Shown here piece after piece: positions 62,028 through 64,000 of a DNA stretch of 64,000 bases. The notes under the pieces were generated by a model. That model made no database searches. It saw only the letters and a list, made by a program, of their open reading frames with translations, and had not been told where the DNA came from. The stretch lies in contig NZ_BMLW01000006.1 of NCBI RefSeq assembly GCF_014645515.1, forward strand, positions 62,001 to 126,000. Direction: 5' to 3'. The number at the start of each line of letters is the position of its first letter. The first letter of the stretch is position 1. Source of the DNA: Oceanobacillus neutriphilus. GTDB taxonomy: Bacteria > Bacillota > Bacilli > Bacillales > Amphibacillaceae. The position numbers and the translations under genes are program-made.

Positions 62028-63686
62028 CTAGTTTGACAGAAATTTATTTGTGAACAAAATTTCATCCAAACACTTCAGAATAGTTGACACCTTTTTCCAA
62101 GCATCTAGTAATTCTTGGAAATCGGGAACTTGAGTTTGGGAATGGATATAGAAATTAATAATTCTAGTAGTAGCTGCATTATTATTTTCAGTAAAAGTAA
62201 TCTCTATAAGTTCAATTTCTTCTTCATATTGAGGATAAAATTTTTTCAAATGATCTTTAATATTATTATATATAAGTTCTCTTAATTTTTGGTTGCGCTT
62301 TGTCCTATCCCTAGCAATCCCTTTTATTCTATACTCTTTTTTATCGTCTTTAACAAAGTAATCTATATACTCATGAGTATATGTTTCTAGCAGTGATCGT
62401 ATCAGGTACATAGAGCCCATTCTATTTTCTTTATATTTATTACTCTTTATTTCTTTAATTAACGCATTGATTCTTTGATTTTTTTGATATTTATTTGTAA
62501 ATGCATACGCTCCTGTAAGGTTAACATACTTACTTACATCATTAGCAGCCCTAATAATACCTTCAGTTGGAGCAGATTCTTTTATTTTTGTAGATCCTTC
62601 CTCAACTCCTTCAGTTGATATCGTCCCCCCTTTTTCTCCTACATGCCCTTCTTTAATTCCTTCAGTCGATACCGTTCCTTTTTCTCCCACATGCTCTTTT
62701 TTAGTTCCTTCGGTTGATATCGCCTCTTTTTCTCCCACATGCTCTTCTTTAGTTCCTTCTCCAGCTTTTTCGATTGAAATTGTTCCATTAGATTCATTTA
62801 CAGTAATTTTACGATCTATTTCACCAGTTGAAGGTAATTTACACATTTCAATAACTTCCGAATTAAAAACAATATTCATATTTGTGCGTGTGTCAATCTC
62901 ATTTTTTAAATAAATTCTACTAATTATATTTTTCAAAGCCGCTTTAAATACATCCATAGGTAATTCAGTCTTTATATGTTGGTCAGGGGCGAAGCCAATC
63001 TTCAAAATATCTTTAGCTTTTCTGGAAAACGGCAAAAATCTATCTAATTTTGTCGTTTCCATCTTATAAATTTCTAATCGATGTTTATCTTCTTCATTCC
63101 ATTCTATCTCATTTCTAATAAATTCGAGAAAGTAGAAAAAACGTATACCTTTCCTAACATCTCCAGTTTTCTCATTAAGCACTCTAGCAATATGATTAAT
63201 AGACTCGCCTTTTTTATATCTATTAACAAACCTTTTAGTAGTAGCAATAGTAGACCATTTTTTTACACTTCTATCTCCAGAATGACGCATTGTGATAAAT
63301 GCCTCGGCCGAATTTCTATCTGGAGCTAAAACAACAGGAAAATCCCTGAGGTAATTTTCCATCTCAGTATCTATCTTAGGTATTTTAGTTGTTTCTTTAT
63401 CGGTAAGCAAATGAGGATCAAGTAATAACTTACATGCAGAAATTCTTCTATTACCTTCTAAAACAATATACTTACCTTTTTCTAAAGTTACTACTGGTTT
63501 TTCAGCTAAAGGTAATCCTCTATTTAAATATATTTGATTAGCTAATTCAATTGATTCATCTTCATCTACTAAAAATCTTAACAGATTTTCCTGTGTAAAG
63601 TCATCTATGAAAACCCTAGGGTTGTCGTAATCAAGTAATATATCTGAAACATCTACTTTAATTTCTTTCCAATCTGAATAAGCCAT
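62028..63686 (-). CDS. ParB/Srx-like protein with internal tandem repeat
   Basis: 552 residues. A ParB-like N-terminal domain (about 10-120) contains ILLDYDNPRV and VLEGNRRISACKLL. A helical part follows, and then a low-complexity linker with three repeats of about 16 residues around EEHVGEKxxxSTEGTK (about 311-360). The C-terminal 150 residues are basic and unrecognised. GAGAGGAAG ribosome binding site. Partner of the adenine methylase; not a plasmid partition gene, since no ParA is near. Function in defence is inferred. Confidence 0.78.
   Translation of the reverse strand: MAYSDWKEIKVDVSDILLDYDNPRVFIDDFTQENLLRFLVDEDESIELANQIYLNRGLPLAEKPVVTLEKGKYIVLEGNRRISACKLLLDPHLLTDKETTKIPKIDTEMENYLRDFPVVLAPDRNSAEAFITMRHSGDRSVKKWSTIATTKRFVNRYKKGESINHIARVLNEKTGDVRKGIRFFYFLEFIRNEIEWNEEDKHRLEIYKMETTKLDRFLPFSRKAKDILKIGFAPDQHIKTELPMDVFKAALKNIISRIYLKNEIDTRTNMNIVFNSEVIEMCKLPSTGEIDRKITVNESNGTISIEKAGEGTKEEHVGEKEAISTEGTKKEHVGEKGTVSTEGIKEGHVGEKGGTISTEGVEEGSTKIKESAPTEGIIRAANDVSKYVNLTGAYAFTNKYQKNQRINALIKEIKSNKYKENRMGSMYLIRSLLETYTHEYIDYFVKDDKKEYRIKGIARDRTKRNQKLRELIYNNIKDHLKKFYPQYEEEIELIEITFTENNNAATTRIINFYIHSQTQVPDFQELLDAWKKVSTILKCLDEILFTNKFLSN
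62608..62754 (-). repeat. In-frame tandem repeat, three units of 51, 48 and 48 bases
   Basis: Units 62608-62658, 62659-62706 and 62707-62754 are close copies inside the ParB-like gene. All keep frame. Length change between strains is likely. Confidence 0.85.
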
Positions 63687-63764
63687 CCAAACACTTCCTC
63701 TCTAAAAGTTTGATACTAGTATAGTTTCATGGACACAACCTAGTTATGTTTAATTTTTATCTTA

Positions 63765-64000
63765 TCAATCTAGAGGAAATTCTTGAAGAATTAAATTTGC
63801 CAATTTTTCTGTTCGATCGCTGATATCTTCAATTGTCCACGTATCTTTAGTTTCAATTTTTTCACCTTCACGAGTAATCGATTCATTTAAAAAAAGTTTT
63901 GTTCTTAACCCAGTGTATTCACTAGAATCTTTATGCCTGTAATCACGCTTATATACAAAATCTTTATCGCTTAACTCAGGATTATACGCTGTAAGAGTTA
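63765..64000 (-). CDS. Partial GmrSD-like (DUF262/DUF1524) C-terminus
   Basis: The last 77 codons of a gene that continues past the window edge, TGA at 63765-63767. The segment LTAYNPELSDKDFVYKR and the final TWTIEDISDRTEKLA look like the end of GmrSD-type DUF1524 proteins (NLTLL..N..LSN..F..KR, then WT...I..R...LA). It is the first gene of the leftward set with the ParB-like and adenine methylase genes; 78 bases separate it from the next start. Family call made from the C-terminus only. Confidence 0.55.
   Translation of the reverse strand, partial: TLTAYNPELSDKDFVYKRDYRHKDSSEYTGLRTKLFLNESITREGEKIETKDTWTIEDISDRTEKLANLILQEFPLD

Noticed and set aside
62608-62754. Regular repeats considered as a CRISPR array
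   Set aside because: Units are contiguous, in frame with a gene, and have no unique spacers; no cas genes nearby.
62028-63686. Plasmid or chromosome partition ParB
   Set aside because: No ParA partner and no parS-like repeats; context is a methylase and a GmrSD-like gene.
44041-64000. Prophage or integrative element
   Set aside because: No integrase, recombinase, structural phage gene, tRNA or direct-repeat attachment site was found in the window.

Overview
The window is low-GC Firmicute DNA, most like a Bacillaceae of the Oceanobacillus/Virgibacillus type. The maltose-6'-phosphate glucosidase, mannose-6-phosphate isomerase, LicR-type regulator and methyl-accepting chemotaxis protein resemble Bacillus proteins. 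Ribosome binding sites are strong AGGAGG types, there are CcpA (cre)-like operators, and one promoter carries an apparent SigD -10 box. The genus is an inference. No rRNA, tRNA, insertion sequence, CRISPR array or integrase was seen.

The left two thirds (1-36 kb) is mainly sugar catabolism. In order: a Gfo/Idh/MocA oxidoreductase; a maltose operon (malP-malA, terminator, malR and a small membrane protein); a decayed glycoside hydrolase end; a PTS EIICB gene coupled to a HAD phosphatase and facing an RpiR regulator; two overlapping XRE regulators; a lichenan/cellobiose-type operon (EIIB-EIIA-EIIC-GH1 and LicR) whose GH1 enzyme has Gln at the acid/base position; an EIICB-nagB amino-sugar pair; two M20 peptidase-family hydrolases with another RpiR regulator; an unknown membrane protein; a chemoreceptor; and a seven-gene alpha-mannoside operon (EIIBC, EIIA, GH38, RpiR, GH1, ROK kinase, manA) suited to 2-O-alpha-mannosyl-glycerate or a related mannoside. 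The three EIICB transporters have no EIIA of their own and must borrow one.

From 36 to 43.3 kb lies one eight-gene operon: an ECF transporter (S, T and two ATPases), a TrpF-like protein that has lost the catalytic Cys, a PfkB sugar kinase, a nucleoside hydrolase and an iron-type alcohol dehydrogenase. Upstream of it is a perfect cre site inside a 26-bp palindrome. It reads as uptake and breakdown of a nucleoside or a modified nucleoside.

From 43.7 kb to the end is a defence island, AT-richer by eye. It holds an XRE regulator, a complete type I restriction-modification operon (hsdR-hsdM-hsdS), a class 2 DISARM locus (drmMII divergent from drmE-drmA-drmB, no drmC seen), a 1.1-kb gap without a gene, and a three-gene set read leftwards: a truncated GmrSD-like (DUF262/DUF1524) C-terminus, a ParB-like protein with an internal tandem repeat, and a D12-class adenine methylase. 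This last set is the best candidate here for an undescribed system; its first gene runs off the window.
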